DNA of 64,000 nucleotides from Variovorax gracilis (GCF_030317115.1 NZ_JASZYF010000001.1:682001-746000), one strand, 5' to 3'; shown: positions 45,854 to 54,852, counted from the stretch's first letter. The notes: a model not told the origin generated them from the sequence alone. Program-made: numbers and translations.

Positions 45854-47332
45854 TCACGCGCTCGCCCAAGGCAGGGGCTGCTCATTGGTGCCCCAATACA
45901 TGCTCTTCTGCTCCATGTACTGGAAGATGCCTTCGCGGCCCTTCTCGCGGCCAAGGCCACTGTCGCGCCAGCCTCCGAACGGGGTGGAGACCGAGAACTG
46001 CTTGTAGGTATTGACCCAGACGGTGCCGGCCTGAACCGCACGGCCCAGGCGCCAGGCGCGCTTGAAGTCGCGGCTCCACACCCCCGCGGCAAGTGCGTAG
46101 ACGCTGTCGTTGGCCTGCGCGATCAACTCGTCCTCATTGTCGAAAGGCATCGCGACCAGCACCGGGCCGAAGATCTCCTCCTGGCTGATGCGCGCGCTGT
46201 TAGTCAGGCCCTCGAGGATGGTCGGCATGTAGAAGTAGCCGTTGTCGAATCCATCGCCATGCGGACGCACGCCGCCCGTGCGGATCCGGCCGCCTTCGTG
46301 CACGCCGAGTTCCACATAGCGCTCGATACCTTCGCGATGCCGCGCCGTGATCAGCGGGCCCATCTGCGTGCTTTCCGACGCCGGGTCGCCCACGCGCAGG
46401 GCGTTCGCACCCTCGGCAAGCCGGGTCAGGAACTCGTCGTAGATCGAGCGCGCGACGAACAGGCGCGAGCCTGCGATGCACGATTCGCCCGACGAACTGA
46501 AGATGCCGTAGAGCACGCCATTGACCGCATGGTCGAGGTCCGCGTCTTCGAGCACCATGGTCGGCGACTTGCCGCCCAGTTCCAGCGACACCGGCATCAT
46601 CTTGTCGGCCGCGATGTGGGCGATGTGCTTGCCGGTGGTCGTGCCGCCGGTGAAGGACACGCGCTTCACCAGGGGATGCTTGGTGATCGCATCGCCGATG
46701 ACCGAGCCCTTGCCCGGCAGCACGCTGACGATGCCCCTGGGTACGCCGGCTTCTTCGCAGATGCGTGCAAGCTCGAGCGCCATCAACGGCGTGACTTCGG
46801 CGGGCTTGACGACCACCGCATTGCCTGCGGCGAGCGCGGGCGCGAGCTTCTGCGCTTCGCTTGCGATCGGCGAGTTCCACGGCGTGATGGCGGCGACGAC
46901 ACCCATGGGCTCATGCACGCTCATCGTGACGAATGGCCCGCGCGACGGGGTGATGGTTTCTTCCAGCGTCTCCAGGGCAGCAGCAAAGAACTGGAACGTT
47001 CCGGCAGCGCTCGCCACCAGGTTGCGCGTCTCGTTGATCGGCTTGCCGTTGTCCAGCCGCTGCTTCTGGGCCAGCGTTTCACTCTGCTCGCGAATCAGGT
47101 GCGCCACGCGGTGCAGCACGGCCGCGCGCTCGTGCGGCAGCTTCTGGGCCCAGCCGCTGGTCAGGAAGGCGTGGTGCGCGCGCGTGATGGCTTCATCCAC
47201 ATCGGCCAGGGTCGCGGCCCGCAGGCGCGCGATCGGCTCGCCGGTCGCCGGGTAAAGGCTTTCGTAGACGTCGCCGCCGCCCAGGCGCCATTCGCCGGCG
47301 ATGTTGAGAGGGAGCAGTTCGGAGGAAATCAT
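45854..47332 (-). CDS. NAD(P)-dependent aldehyde dehydrogenase
   Basis: The 492-residue ALDH-superfamily enzyme has catalytic Cys285 (SSSGESCIAG), the general base Glu251 (ELGGKSP), Asn153 in PWNSP and Lys176, so it should be active. It resembles the semialdehyde-oxidising group (betaine aldehyde and 2-hydroxymuconic semialdehyde dehydrogenases) that commonly follows extradiol cleavage. It lies between the aspartate dehydrogenase-like gene and the VOC dioxygenase gene and probably oxidises the ring-cleavage aldehyde or a side-chain aldehyde. Confidence 0.92.
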   Translation of the reverse strand: MISSELLPLNIAGEWRLGGGDVYESLYPATGEPIARLRAATLADVDEAITRAHHAFLTSGWAQKLPHERAAVLHRVAHLIREQSETLAQKQRLDNGKPINETRNLVASAAGTFQFFAAALETLEETITPSRGPFVTMSVHEPMGVVAAITPWNSPIASEAQKLAPALAAGNAVVVKPAEVTPLMALELARICEEAGVPRGIVSVLPGKGSVIGDAITKHPLVKRVSFTGGTTTGKHIAHIAADKMMPVSLELGGKSPTMVLEDADLDHAVNGVLYGIFSSSGESCIAGSRLFVARSIYDEFLTRLAEGANALRVGDPASESTQMGPLITARHREGIERYVELGVHEGGRIRTGGVRPHGDGFDNGYFYMPTILEGLTNSARISQEEIFGPVLVAMPFDNEDELIAQANDSVYALAAGVWSRDFKRAWRLGRAVQAGTVWVNTYKQFSVSTPFGGWRDSGLGREKGREGIFQYMEQKSMYWGTNEQPLPWASA

Positions 47333-47345
47333 GGTGTGTCTCGTT

Positions 47346-48155
47346 TCAGATCGCGAGGGCTGCCACGCGGTTGCGCAGCGCGCGCACGGCGCTGTAGACC
47401 GTGAGCGCGGACGTCTTGGGATTGGCCGCCAGCGGCTTGTTGCGCATGGTCAACTCGAAGTCGCCAAAGGCGCCTTCGGCTTCGACGGTGTGGATGTTCT
47501 CGGTGACGCCCGGATCGGCGATCAGGCGGACGAAGGTGCGGTCCAGACCCAGCCCGGCCAGCGACACGGTGGCCGCCACGTTGGCGTTCTTTGGATAGAG
47601 GGTGGCAGCCTCGCGGGCACTGCCTTCGAAGATCACGGTCTCGCGCGTCAACGCACCCAGGTCGCGGCCCTCTTCCGCCGGCGTGCCGATCCACGCGTGC
47701 GGCGGCTTGCGGCCGGTGTAGCGAACGGTTTCCAGTCCGCCGACGCGGGCAGCGGCCAGCGCATCGATGGCGCCGATGGCGCCGGCGATCAGTTGCACTT
47801 GCGTGCCACCCGTGACGGCGGCGGCTTCGAGCCGTTCAGCGAAGCCCGGGGCCGACAGCGCTCCCACGGAGGCCACGATGCAAGGCGTGCCGCGTTCCAG
47901 AGCCGGCAGCACGTGCGCCTCGATCGCAGCATGGCCTGCGGCTTCGACGACGAGGTCGATGCCTTCGGCCGGAACCGACGACACGACCTCGGCGCGCGGT
48001 GCGAGCCGCTGCGCCGTGGCCTGCGCAGAACCCAGCGCATCGGCCGGCACGACGATCGCCCTGATCTCCAGGGCGGCATCGCCCTGCAGCAGTTCCAGCA
48101 CCGAGGCGCCGATGGCTCCGCAGCCGATGAGTGCAATGCGCGTGATGGAGGACAT
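47346..48155 (-). CDS. nadX: Aspartate dehydrogenase family protein
   Basis: This 269-residue protein has the NAD(P)-binding motif LIGCGAIG at residues 9-16, the family loops AGAIGAIDAL and YPKNANVAATVSLAGLG, and the C-terminal NKPLAANPKTSALTVYS. NadX members convert L-aspartate and oxaloacetate or iminoaspartate. In this catabolic setting, between a ThDP enzyme and an aldehyde dehydrogenase, amination or deamination of a different keto acid is plausible. The start at 48155 avoids an upstream run-through frame. Confidence 0.88.
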   Translation of the reverse strand: MSSITRIALIGCGAIGASVLELLQGDAALEIRAIVVPADALGSAQATAQRLAPRAEVVSSVPAEGIDLVVEAAGHAAIEAHVLPALERGTPCIVASVGALSAPGFAERLEAAAVTGGTQVQLIAGAIGAIDALAAARVGGLETVRYTGRKPPHAWIGTPAEEGRDLGALTRETVIFEGSAREAATLYPKNANVAATVSLAGLGLDRTFVRLIADPGVTENIHTVEAEGAFGDFELTMRNKPLAANPKTSALTVYSAVRALRNRVAALAI

Positions 48156-48169
48156 GCGTGGCGCTCCGC

Positions 48170-49867
48170 TCACTTGGCCGCGCCAAGCGCGGGAATCTGC
48201 GTGATCGTGTTGGTCGGCGGACCCGCGAAGGTGCTCTTGAAGCCGCCGATGGAAAGCATGTCGATTTCGAGCAGAAAGGGACCTTCGGTGGACAGCGCCT
48301 GGTCCAGACGTGCCGGCAGGTCGTCCAGGCTCTGCACGCGGGCGTGCGGCAGTGCGATCGACTTGCACAGCAGGTCGTAGTCGGGCGTGTGCAGCTCGGC
48401 GTAGCAGCGGCGGCCGCCGTACTGGACGTCCTGGATGTTCTTGATGACGCCGTAGCTCTTGTCGTTCATCAGCACGATCACCATGGGCGCCTTTTCCTGC
48501 ACCATGCAGGCCAGCTCACCCAGGTTGAGGATGAAGCCGCCATCGCCGGCCAGGCAGAAGGTCTTGCGGCCCGAGCCGGTCACTGCGGCGCCGATGGCCG
48601 CGCCGATGGCCATCGGCATGCCCTGGCCGATGCCGCCACCCGTGGCGTGCACGCCGGCACTGGGTTCGAAGATGCGCAGCTCGCGGTTGCCCCAGGTGCT
48701 GTTGGAGACGGTCACGTCGCGCACCCAGTTGAAGTTGCGGCCCGCCACCGACTGGATCTGGCGAACGAGTTCGGCGTAAGGGCCCAGCCCGTCGCGCAAG
48801 GTCGCGACGGCCTGGTCGTGCGCGGCGCGCAGGTCGACCAGCAGCTTGGGATCAGCCTTGTACTTGGCGGCTTCGAGGCGATCGGCCAGGCCTTCCAGGG
48901 CAAGGGCGGAGTCGCCGCAGACGAAGGCCTCGGTGGCGTAGCAGCGGCCTTCGGCAGCGGCGTCGGCGTCGATGCGGTACAGCGGGCGCGGGAGCTTCAG
49001 TTCGTACTTGAGCGTCTCGTTGCCGCGCAGGCGCGAGCCGACCACGAGCATGGCATCGCAGGTCTGATAGAAGTTCTCGACAGGCTTCTGGATGTTGTAG
49101 GCACCGAGCGAGCCGGCGTCGTCCTCGGGCACCGTGCCACGGCCTTGCGTCGTCGTGACCACGCCGAAGCCGAGCTTCTGGAGGCGTTGGATGGCTGCGC
49201 CGGCATGGCGGGCACCGCCGCCCACCCACAGCAGCGGGCGCTTGGCCTTGGCCAGGCTCGCGGCCAAGGCATCGAGGCCGGCCTGCGAAGGCACGGCGCG
49301 TTCGATGGGCAGGGGCGAGAGGTCGTCCGGCATCGTGGTGAGCGCGGACTGGATATCGATCGGGATCTCGACGCTGACCGGGCCGGTCGGCGCGGTCATC
49401 GCCACCTGTACTGCGCGCTTGAGCGTGCCCAGCACGTTCTCGACGCTGCGCACACGGAAGGCGGCCTTGGAGATGGCCTTGAGCATCGTGAGCTGGTCCG
49501 GTGCCTCATGGATGTACGACATGCCCTTGTCGATGTAGGGCGTCTCGATCTGGCCCGTGATGTGCAGCAGCGGTGCGCCGGCGGTCAGCGCTTCGACCAT
49601 GCTGCCGGCGATGTTGCCCGCGGCCGGGCCGGTGCTGGTCACGCACACGCCCAGGCTGGCGGTGGAGCGTGCGTAGGCGTCGGCCATGTTGCCCGCACCC
49701 GCCTCGCCCCGCGCCGAGATGAAGCGAATGGCGCCGCGCTGCGCGAACGCATCGAGGATCGGCATGTTGTGGATCGAGATGACGCCGAACGCAGCCTTGA
49801 CGCCGCACTGTTCGAGGAAGGCCGCGACGACTGCGCCGACGGTCACGGGGGTGGTGGGGTTATGCAT
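48170..49867 (-). CDS. Thiamine-diphosphate-dependent enzyme (acetolactate synthase/benzoylformate decarboxylase type)
   Basis: This 565-residue ThDP enzyme has three domains. The N-terminal PYR domain holds Glu55 (ISARGEAGAGN), the central domain is WVGGGARHAG-type, and the C-terminal PP domain has the GDG...ND motif (LAGDGGFILN to LMNDKSYG). Keto acid decarboxylase or carboligase activity is likely; the substrate is uncertain. It overlaps the upstream SDR gene by 8 bases and stands 14 bases before the aspartate dehydrogenase gene. Confidence 0.9.
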   Translation of the reverse strand: MHNPTTPVTVGAVVAAFLEQCGVKAAFGVISIHNMPILDAFAQRGAIRFISARGEAGAGNMADAYARSTASLGVCVTSTGPAAGNIAGSMVEALTAGAPLLHITGQIETPYIDKGMSYIHEAPDQLTMLKAISKAAFRVRSVENVLGTLKRAVQVAMTAPTGPVSVEIPIDIQSALTTMPDDLSPLPIERAVPSQAGLDALAASLAKAKRPLLWVGGGARHAGAAIQRLQKLGFGVVTTTQGRGTVPEDDAGSLGAYNIQKPVENFYQTCDAMLVVGSRLRGNETLKYELKLPRPLYRIDADAAAEGRCYATEAFVCGDSALALEGLADRLEAAKYKADPKLLVDLRAAHDQAVATLRDGLGPYAELVRQIQSVAGRNFNWVRDVTVSNSTWGNRELRIFEPSAGVHATGGGIGQGMPMAIGAAIGAAVTGSGRKTFCLAGDGGFILNLGELACMVQEKAPMVIVLMNDKSYGVIKNIQDVQYGGRRCYAELHTPDYDLLCKSIALPHARVQSLDDLPARLDQALSTEGPFLLEIDMLSIGGFKSTFAGPPTNTITQIPALGAAK

Positions 49868-50699
49868 GGCGGGAATGGCCTCCGGAGATATCGATGTGGG
49901 CACCCGTCGTGTAGGAAGCGAGGGGCGAAGCGAGGAAGAGAATGGCGCGCGCGGCTTCGATCGGAAGTCCCAGGCGACCCAGCGGAATGTGTTTGCTTTG
50001 CGCGAGCTGGCTGCTCCATGCGGCCCAGTCGAGCTCGGTCTGCTCACGGGCTTCGAAGCGGCGACGCCATTGGCCCGACTCGACCAGGCCGATCAGGATG
50101 CCGTTGACCCGCACGCCCTGCGGGGCGAACTCGGTGGCCATCGAGCGCACCAGGTTGAGCAGGCCGGCGCGTGCCGCCGAGGTCGCGACCATGTGCGGTT
50201 CCGGTTGGCGCGCGAGCAGCGAATTGGCGCAGACGATGGCCGCATCGCCGAGCACCGCGCGCTGCGCCGCGAGCTGCGGCAGGAAGGCGCGCGTCGGGTT
50301 GATGACCGAGAAGAACTTCAGGTGCAGTTCTTCGGTCCAGGCCTTGTCTTCGGTGTTGGCGAAGGTGGAGACGCGCCCCTGGCCAGCGTTGTTGATCAGC
50401 ATCGAGGCCGGACCCAGCGCCGCCTCGCTCTCCGCAGCGAAGCTTTTCACCGAGGCCGCATCGAGCACGTCGCAGGTGCGCGCGAAGAGCCGGGCCTTCG
50501 GGTGGTCTGCGCGCAGACCGGCGACGGCGCGATCGAGTCGCTCCGCGTCGCGGCCGCACAGTGCCACGGCGGCGCCGCAGTCCAGCAGCAGTTCGACCGT
50601 CGCGAGACCGATGCCGGAGGAGCCACCAGTCACGACGGCCACGCGGCCGGCCAGCGCATCGGCGGCGAAGAAGGAGGGAGAAAGGGTCGGCGTCGTCAT
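49860..50699 (-). CDS. SDR family protein lacking the usual Tyr-Lys catalytic pair
   Basis: The 279-residue short-chain dehydrogenase fold has TGGSSGIG (residues 24-31) and NNAG, but the YxxxK region reads MVATSAARAG, so the Tyr and Lys positions are Met170 and Ser174. The Ser of the catalytic triad can be placed only loosely, near residue 160. It may be inactive as a dehydrogenase, use another mechanism, or bind a ligand. It follows the IclR gene by 19 bases on the same strand. Confidence 0.85.
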   Translation of the reverse strand: MTTPTLSPSFFAADALAGRVAVVTGGSSGIGLATVELLLDCGAAVALCGRDAERLDRAVAGLRADHPKARLFARTCDVLDAASVKSFAAESEAALGPASMLINNAGQGRVSTFANTEDKAWTEELHLKFFSVINPTRAFLPQLAAQRAVLGDAAIVCANSLLARQPEPHMVATSAARAGLLNLVRSMATEFAPQGVRVNGILIGLVESGQWRRRFEAREQTELDWAAWSSQLAQSKHIPLGRLGLPIEAARAILFLASPLASYTTGAHIDISGGHSRHA

Positions 50700-50718
50700 G
50701 TTCGTGATGCTCGTGGGC

Positions 50719-51558
50719 TCAAGCGCGTTGGCCGCTTCGCAGCGGAACAACCTTCGCCGAGGGCGAATAGTTCAGAAGGCCCGAGATCGCATCGGCGGTG
50801 TCGCGCACGCGCTGCACCATCTCCTCCATGCGGGCTTCGTCGATATGGCCGGAGGTGATGGTGGCGCCCAGCGCGGCCACGATGTGGCCGCTGTGGTCGC
50901 GCACCGGCGCGGCGATGGTGGAGATGTTCGATTCGAAGAAGCCTTCGCCCAGTACATAGCCGCGTGTGCGGTCGGCCTGGACCATGTCGAACAGTTCGTT
51001 GACCGTCTTGGGCGTGCTCGGCGAGAAGGTTTCGAGCCTGTCTTCGGGGTAGAGCGCACGCAGTTGCGTCAGCGTCAGGTCTTCGAGCAGGATGCGGCCG
51101 AGGACCGTGGCATGCGCGGGCAGGCGCGTGCCCACGGTGACTGAACTGGCAAAGGGCGTCGGCGGTGCGACCTTTGCGACGTAGACGATCGAGCGGCCGT
51201 CGCGCACCACCAGATTGCAGGGCGTGCGCAGCTCTTCGCACAGGCGCTGCAGCAGCGGCGTGCCGAGTTGGGTGAGTTCCAGCGAGGCCAGGTATTCGAA
51301 GCCCAGGCGCAGCACCGCCAGGCCCAGGCGATAGTCCCGTCCGCCTTCGGCCTTCTCGAGGAAGCCCATGCTTTCGAGCGTCGTCAGCAGACGGAACACC
51401 GTCGAGCGCGGCAGATCGAATCGGCGCGCGAGTTCGGGCGCGGAGAGCGAGCGGTTCTCGCGGCTGAATTCGCAGAGGACACGCAGCCCGCGTTCGAGTG
51501 CGGGGACGTTGTAGCGGTCGGCACCCTCTTCCATCGCGTCATTGCCAGTGGTGTTCAT
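50719..51558 (-). CDS. IclR family transcriptional regulator
   Basis: The 279-residue regulator has an N-terminal winged helix (ALERGLRVLCEFS, RRFDLPRSTVFRLLTTLESMGFL) and a C-terminal effector-binding GAF-like domain (SIVYVAKVAPP, FFESNISTIAAPV). A GGAG-type ribosome site precedes the ATG at 51558. It is embedded within the catabolic block and transcribed with it, a placement common for pathway-specific regulators. Its candidate sites are the paired palindromes at 54942-54976. Confidence 0.92.
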   Translation of the reverse strand: MNTTGNDAMEEGADRYNVPALERGLRVLCEFSRENRSLSAPELARRFDLPRSTVFRLLTTLESMGFLEKAEGGRDYRLGLAVLRLGFEYLASLELTQLGTPLLQRLCEELRTPCNLVVRDGRSIVYVAKVAPPTPFASSVTVGTRLPAHATVLGRILLEDLTLTQLRALYPEDRLETFSPSTPKTVNELFDMVQADRTRGYVLGEGFFESNISTIAAPVRDHSGHIVAALGATITSGHIDEARMEEMVQRVRDTADAISGLLNYSPSAKVVPLRSGQRA

Positions 51559-51590
51559 GAGTCTCCGTTCGAGTGGTTCTGGATGGATGT

Positions 51591-52463
51591 TCAGGCGGAC
51601 AGCGCGTCGCGCAGGATCGCGGCGACGGCGACGGGTTGCTCCACATAGCTCGCGTGGCCCGCGCCTTCGATCAGTTCGAGCGAAACGCCGCACTTCTGCG
51701 CGACTTCGGCACAACCGGCCGGGGGCGTGACCACGTCGAGCGCGCCGCAGGCCACGCGCACCGGCGTCGCGGGCGGCAGGTCGGCCAGCAGGTCGCCGCC
51801 GCAAAGCAGTTCGACGGCCTGGCGATAGCCGGCATCATTCAAGCGGGACATGTTCCAGCGCACCCATTGGCGTGCCAACTCGCTCGCGTTGTCGGACAGC
51901 AGCCGGCCCGAGCGCTTCGCGGCCATGCCGACGATGCCGAACTGCGCCAGCGTGTCCATCCGTTCCGTATGGACGCGCTTGCGGTCGTCGCCTCTGCCGG
52001 GTGCGCCGTAGCCGGCCGCGGGGCTGATCAGCACCAGCCGCCGAATGCGCGGGGCGAGCGGCGAGTCTGCACGAGCGGCCGAAGCAGCCGTGAGCGCACC
52101 GAGCGAATGACCGACCAGCACGCAGGATTCGATCTCCAGCGCATCGAGCAGGCCGAGCAGGCGCGCGGCGTAGTCCGCGGCGCTCGGCACCGCGGATTCG
52201 ACGGGCGTGGACTCGCCGTAGCCCGGCGCGTCCCACGCGATCAGCCGCGCACGCGGTGCGAGCAGAGATGCCGTGTCGAGCCACGATGCCGCACCGGAGC
52301 CAATACCGTGCAGGCACACCAGCGCCGGTCCCTTGCCGCATTCGCGCACGGAAACCACCGCGTCCCCGCCCACCGCCACGCGACGCGCCGGAAAGCGCGC
52401 ATCGAGGCGATCCAGTTCGGAAAGCGGCGGAGACAGGGCGTCGATCACGGCGGTGTCGCTCAT
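51591..52463 (-). CDS. Alpha/beta hydrolase
   Basis: The 290-residue hydrolase has the nucleophile elbow GHSLGA, the oxyanion HGIGSG loop, the acid in CGALDVV and the catalytic His in GAGHASY, so the triad is complete. Ring-fission product hydrolases (C-C hydrolases), esterases and deformylases share this shape. It lies between the cupin and IclR genes in the catabolic block, separated by 8 and 32 bases. Confidence 0.9.
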   Translation of the reverse strand: MSDTAVIDALSPPLSELDRLDARFPARRVAVGGDAVVSVRECGKGPALVCLHGIGSGAASWLDTASLLAPRARLIAWDAPGYGESTPVESAVPSAADYAARLLGLLDALEIESCVLVGHSLGALTAASAARADSPLAPRIRRLVLISPAAGYGAPGRGDDRKRVHTERMDTLAQFGIVGMAAKRSGRLLSDNASELARQWVRWNMSRLNDAGYRQAVELLCGGDLLADLPPATPVRVACGALDVVTPPAGCAEVAQKCGVSLELIEGAGHASYVEQPVAVAAILRDALSA

Positions 52464-52471
52464 TTCAGGGC

Positions 52472-53017
52472 TCAGCGCTTGATCTTGGCGAGGGGGTGAT
52501 CAGCCGGGTACGTCGGCGTCACAGGCTTCTTCGCGCCGAGCATCACGCACATCAGCGCGTCTTCGTCGCCGATGTTGATTTCCTCGCGGTACACGCCGGG
52601 CGGCACCGAGATCAGGTCGCGGTCGGTCATGATGGTTTCGAAGCGCTCGCCGTCCTTCTCGAGGACGACCTTGAGCTTGCCGCGGATCAGAAAGAAAACT
52701 TCCTCCACGTCCGTGTGCAGGTGCGGCGGGCCTTCGTGGCCGGCGGGGATCACCATGGTGGAGAAGGTGAAGTTCTCTGCCGGCACGGTGTTGACGTCCT
52801 TCGCGACGCCGGTGCCGCCCGTGCCCACATAGCGCATCTGGGCGCGGCGGAACTTGGGATCGAAGTCGGCCTGGAACTTCAGGGCGTCCCAGTCGTACTT
52901 TCGGGTCGAATAGCGCGCGATGCGGGTGTTCATCCACGCTTCGAGGCTGGCGCCTTCCGGCCGCTCCCAGGAGGGGGCAGTGCTGTCGATGTTTTGTTGT
53001 TCGGACAAATCGCTCAT
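52472..53017 (-). CDS. Cupin domain protein
   Basis: This 181-residue single-cupin protein has the first motif HEGPPHLHTDVEEVFFLIRG (His, His and Glu) and the second motif with ISVPPGVYREEINIG. The second-motif histidine is replaced, so only two His and one Glu are clear ligands. It does not look like 3-hydroxyanthranilate dioxygenase, and substrate is unknown. Start and ribosome site are consistent with the ATG at 53017. It is between the SDR and hydrolase genes. Confidence 0.87.
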   Translation of the reverse strand: MSDLSEQQNIDSTAPSWERPEGASLEAWMNTRIARYSTRKYDWDALKFQADFDPKFRRAQMRYVGTGGTGVAKDVNTVPAENFTFSTMVIPAGHEGPPHLHTDVEEVFFLIRGKLKVVLEKDGERFETIMTDRDLISVPPGVYREEINIGDEDALMCVMLGAKKPVTPTYPADHPLAKIKR

Positions 53018-53042
53018 CGGGAAACTCCTTGGTCGAGAAAAT

Positions 53043-53858
53043 TCAGTGCATCACAAAGCCGCCGTTGACGGCGAGCAACTGGCCGGTCATGAAGCGCGAC
53101 AGACCGGACAGGGCGAACAGGACCGCGCCGCAGACGTCGACCGCCTGCTGTTCGCGCGGAATGGAGCGGCCTTCCAGGTACTTCTGGTGCCGCGCCAGGG
53201 GCACGTATTCGGTGGCCTCCACCAGCGTGAGGCCGGGCGCCACGGCGTTGACCGTGATGCCGTCGCCACCCCACTCGCGCGACAGCGAACGCGTCATGGA
53301 GATGACGGCGCCCTTGCTCGATGCATAGGCCAGCAGGTTAGGCGCGCCCCACAGTGCGGTGTCGGACGCCAGATTGACGATGGCGCCGCGGCCGCTCTTC
53401 GCGAGTGCGGGCTGGCAGGCGCGGCTCATGAGCCAGGTGCCGCGCACGTTGACGTCCATCACGCGGTCCCACATGTCGATCTCGAGCGCATGCGCATCGC
53501 GACCGCCCGAGTTGGTGATGGCCGCGTTGTTGACCAGGCCGTCGAGTCCGCCGAGCAGTTCGACTGCATCGACGGCGCCCTCCGCGATCGAGGCGGGGTC
53601 GCACAGGTCGACGGTGAGGGCGTGCGCGGTGAAGCCGTCCTCGCGCAGTGCCTGCGCCTCGACCTGCGCCAGGTCGGCGAGGATGTCGGCGAGCACCACG
53701 CTGGCGCCAGCCTTTGCGATGCATTTGGCAAAGGCGAGCCCGAGCCCGCGCGCGGCGCCGGTCACGAGGACGCGGCGACCTGCCAGCAGGTTCGACGGCA
53801 ACTCGGCCAGGAGGGCCTGCAGGCTGGCGGGATCGGCAGTGGTATTGACTTCGGTCAT
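53043..53858 (-). CDS. SDR family oxidoreductase
   Basis: This 271-residue short-chain dehydrogenase is complete: TGAARGLG cofactor motif, NNAAITNSGG, catalytic Ser in LASDTAL, and YASSK. The specificity is unknown; relatives in such clusters oxidise diols or hydroxy acids. The frame upstream runs into the tctC 3 end and is not used. It begins 4 bases after the tctC 3 stop. Confidence 0.9.
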   Translation of the reverse strand: MTEVNTTADPASLQALLAELPSNLLAGRRVLVTGAARGLGLAFAKCIAKAGASVVLADILADLAQVEAQALREDGFTAHALTVDLCDPASIAEGAVDAVELLGGLDGLVNNAAITNSGGRDAHALEIDMWDRVMDVNVRGTWLMSRACQPALAKSGRGAIVNLASDTALWGAPNLLAYASSKGAVISMTRSLSREWGGDGITVNAVAPGLTLVEATEYVPLARHQKYLEGRSIPREQQAVDVCGAVLFALSGLSRFMTGQLLAVNGGFVMH

Positions 53859-53862
53859 GAGA

Positions 53863-54852
53863 TCAGTCCGCCTGAATGCCCAGGTCCTTAATGATCCGGC
53901 CGAAGCGCTCGAAGTCGGCGGCATTGGTCTTGGCGAGCGTCTCGGGGGTGCCGCCCAACGGCAGCGCGCCCAGCACGGCCATCTTCGACGCGACGTCCGG
54001 CATCTTGAGGATCTCGTTGAAGTGGCCGTTCAACGTCTTCACGACGTCGGCAGGCATGCCTTTGGGCCCGAACAGGCCGTGCCAGGCGGTGACTTCGACG
54101 TCCTTGTAGCCAAGTTCCTGGAAGGTCGGCACGTTGGGCGCGAGCAGCGAGCGCTGGTGGTCCGCCACGGCCAGCACCACCATCTTGCCGTTGGGCAGGT
54201 ATGGCGAGACCGGACCCAGAGTGATGTAGGTCAGGGGCACATGGCCGCCGAGTACGTCGTTGACGGCAGGCGCCACGCCGCGATACGGCACATGGCGAAT
54301 GTTCAGGCCAGCCGTCTTGTTGACCATCTCCCCGAGGATGTGCATCGGCGAGCCGCTGCCGGGGCTGGCATAGGAAAGCGGCTGTGCCTTGGCGGCAGCC
54401 GGCAGGTCCTTGAAGCTTTTGATGCCGGAGGCGGTGCTGGCGACCAGGGCCAGCGGCAGGGTGCCCGTCTGGATGATGGGCGTGAAGCCGTTCAGCACGT
54501 CGTAGCTTGCGGAGCCGTTGGTCTTCAGCACGAGCTGTGCAATGGAGAAGGTGCTGGGTGCCAGGAGCAGCGTATAGCCGTCTGCCGGCGCCTTCGCGAC
54601 ATAGCTGCTGCCGATCACACCGCTGGCGCCCGGCCGGTTGTCGACCACCACGGGCTGGCCGATGCGGATGGAGAGCTTTTCGGCAAAGAGGCGCGCGAGC
54701 GCATCGGTGTCGCCGCCGGCCGGATAGGCCACTACCAATGTGACGGGCTTGCTCGGAAAGCCCTGGGCCCAGACCGGAGCGGCTGCGCTTGCGGCTGCGA
54801 TCGAGAGAGCGAGAGCCAGGGCCTGGCGACGTGTCTGCTTCATCATGGTCAT
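53863..54852 (-). CDS. TctC/Bug-type periplasmic solute-binding protein 3
   Basis: This 329-residue receptor is the first gene of the minus-strand catabolic block. The signal peptide MTMMKQTRRQALALALSIAA ends near PVWAQ, and the mature part has FPSKPVTLVVAYPAGGDTDALAR, NRPGASGVIG, SYASPGSGSPMHILGE and VPYRGVAPAVNDVLGG. It is closest in sequence to TctC protein 1 of this window. The start at 54852 has a GGA ribosome site; ATGs at 54846 and 54843 are near alternatives. No permease genes occur. Confidence 0.9.
   Translation of the reverse strand: MTMMKQTRRQALALALSIAAASAAAPVWAQGFPSKPVTLVVAYPAGGDTDALARLFAEKLSIRIGQPVVVDNRPGASGVIGSSYVAKAPADGYTLLLAPSTFSIAQLVLKTNGSASYDVLNGFTPIIQTGTLPLALVASTASGIKSFKDLPAAAKAQPLSYASPGSGSPMHILGEMVNKTAGLNIRHVPYRGVAPAVNDVLGGHVPLTYITLGPVSPYLPNGKMVVLAVADHQRSLLAPNVPTFQELGYKDVEVTAWHGLFGPKGMPADVVKTLNGHFNEILKMPDVASKMAVLGALPLGGTPETLAKTNAADFERFGRIIKDLGIQAD

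Noticed and set aside
52472..53017. Cupin as 3-hydroxyanthranilate 3,4-dioxygenase
   Set aside because: The size is similar, but the second motif and the typical C-terminal rubredoxin-like cysteines are missing.
42551..53858. A straightforward nicotinate (nic) pathway
   Set aside because: Despite the NicC-like enzyme, no NicX, NicF or NicE homologue is seen, and the extradiol VOC enzyme belongs to a different cleavage chemistry.
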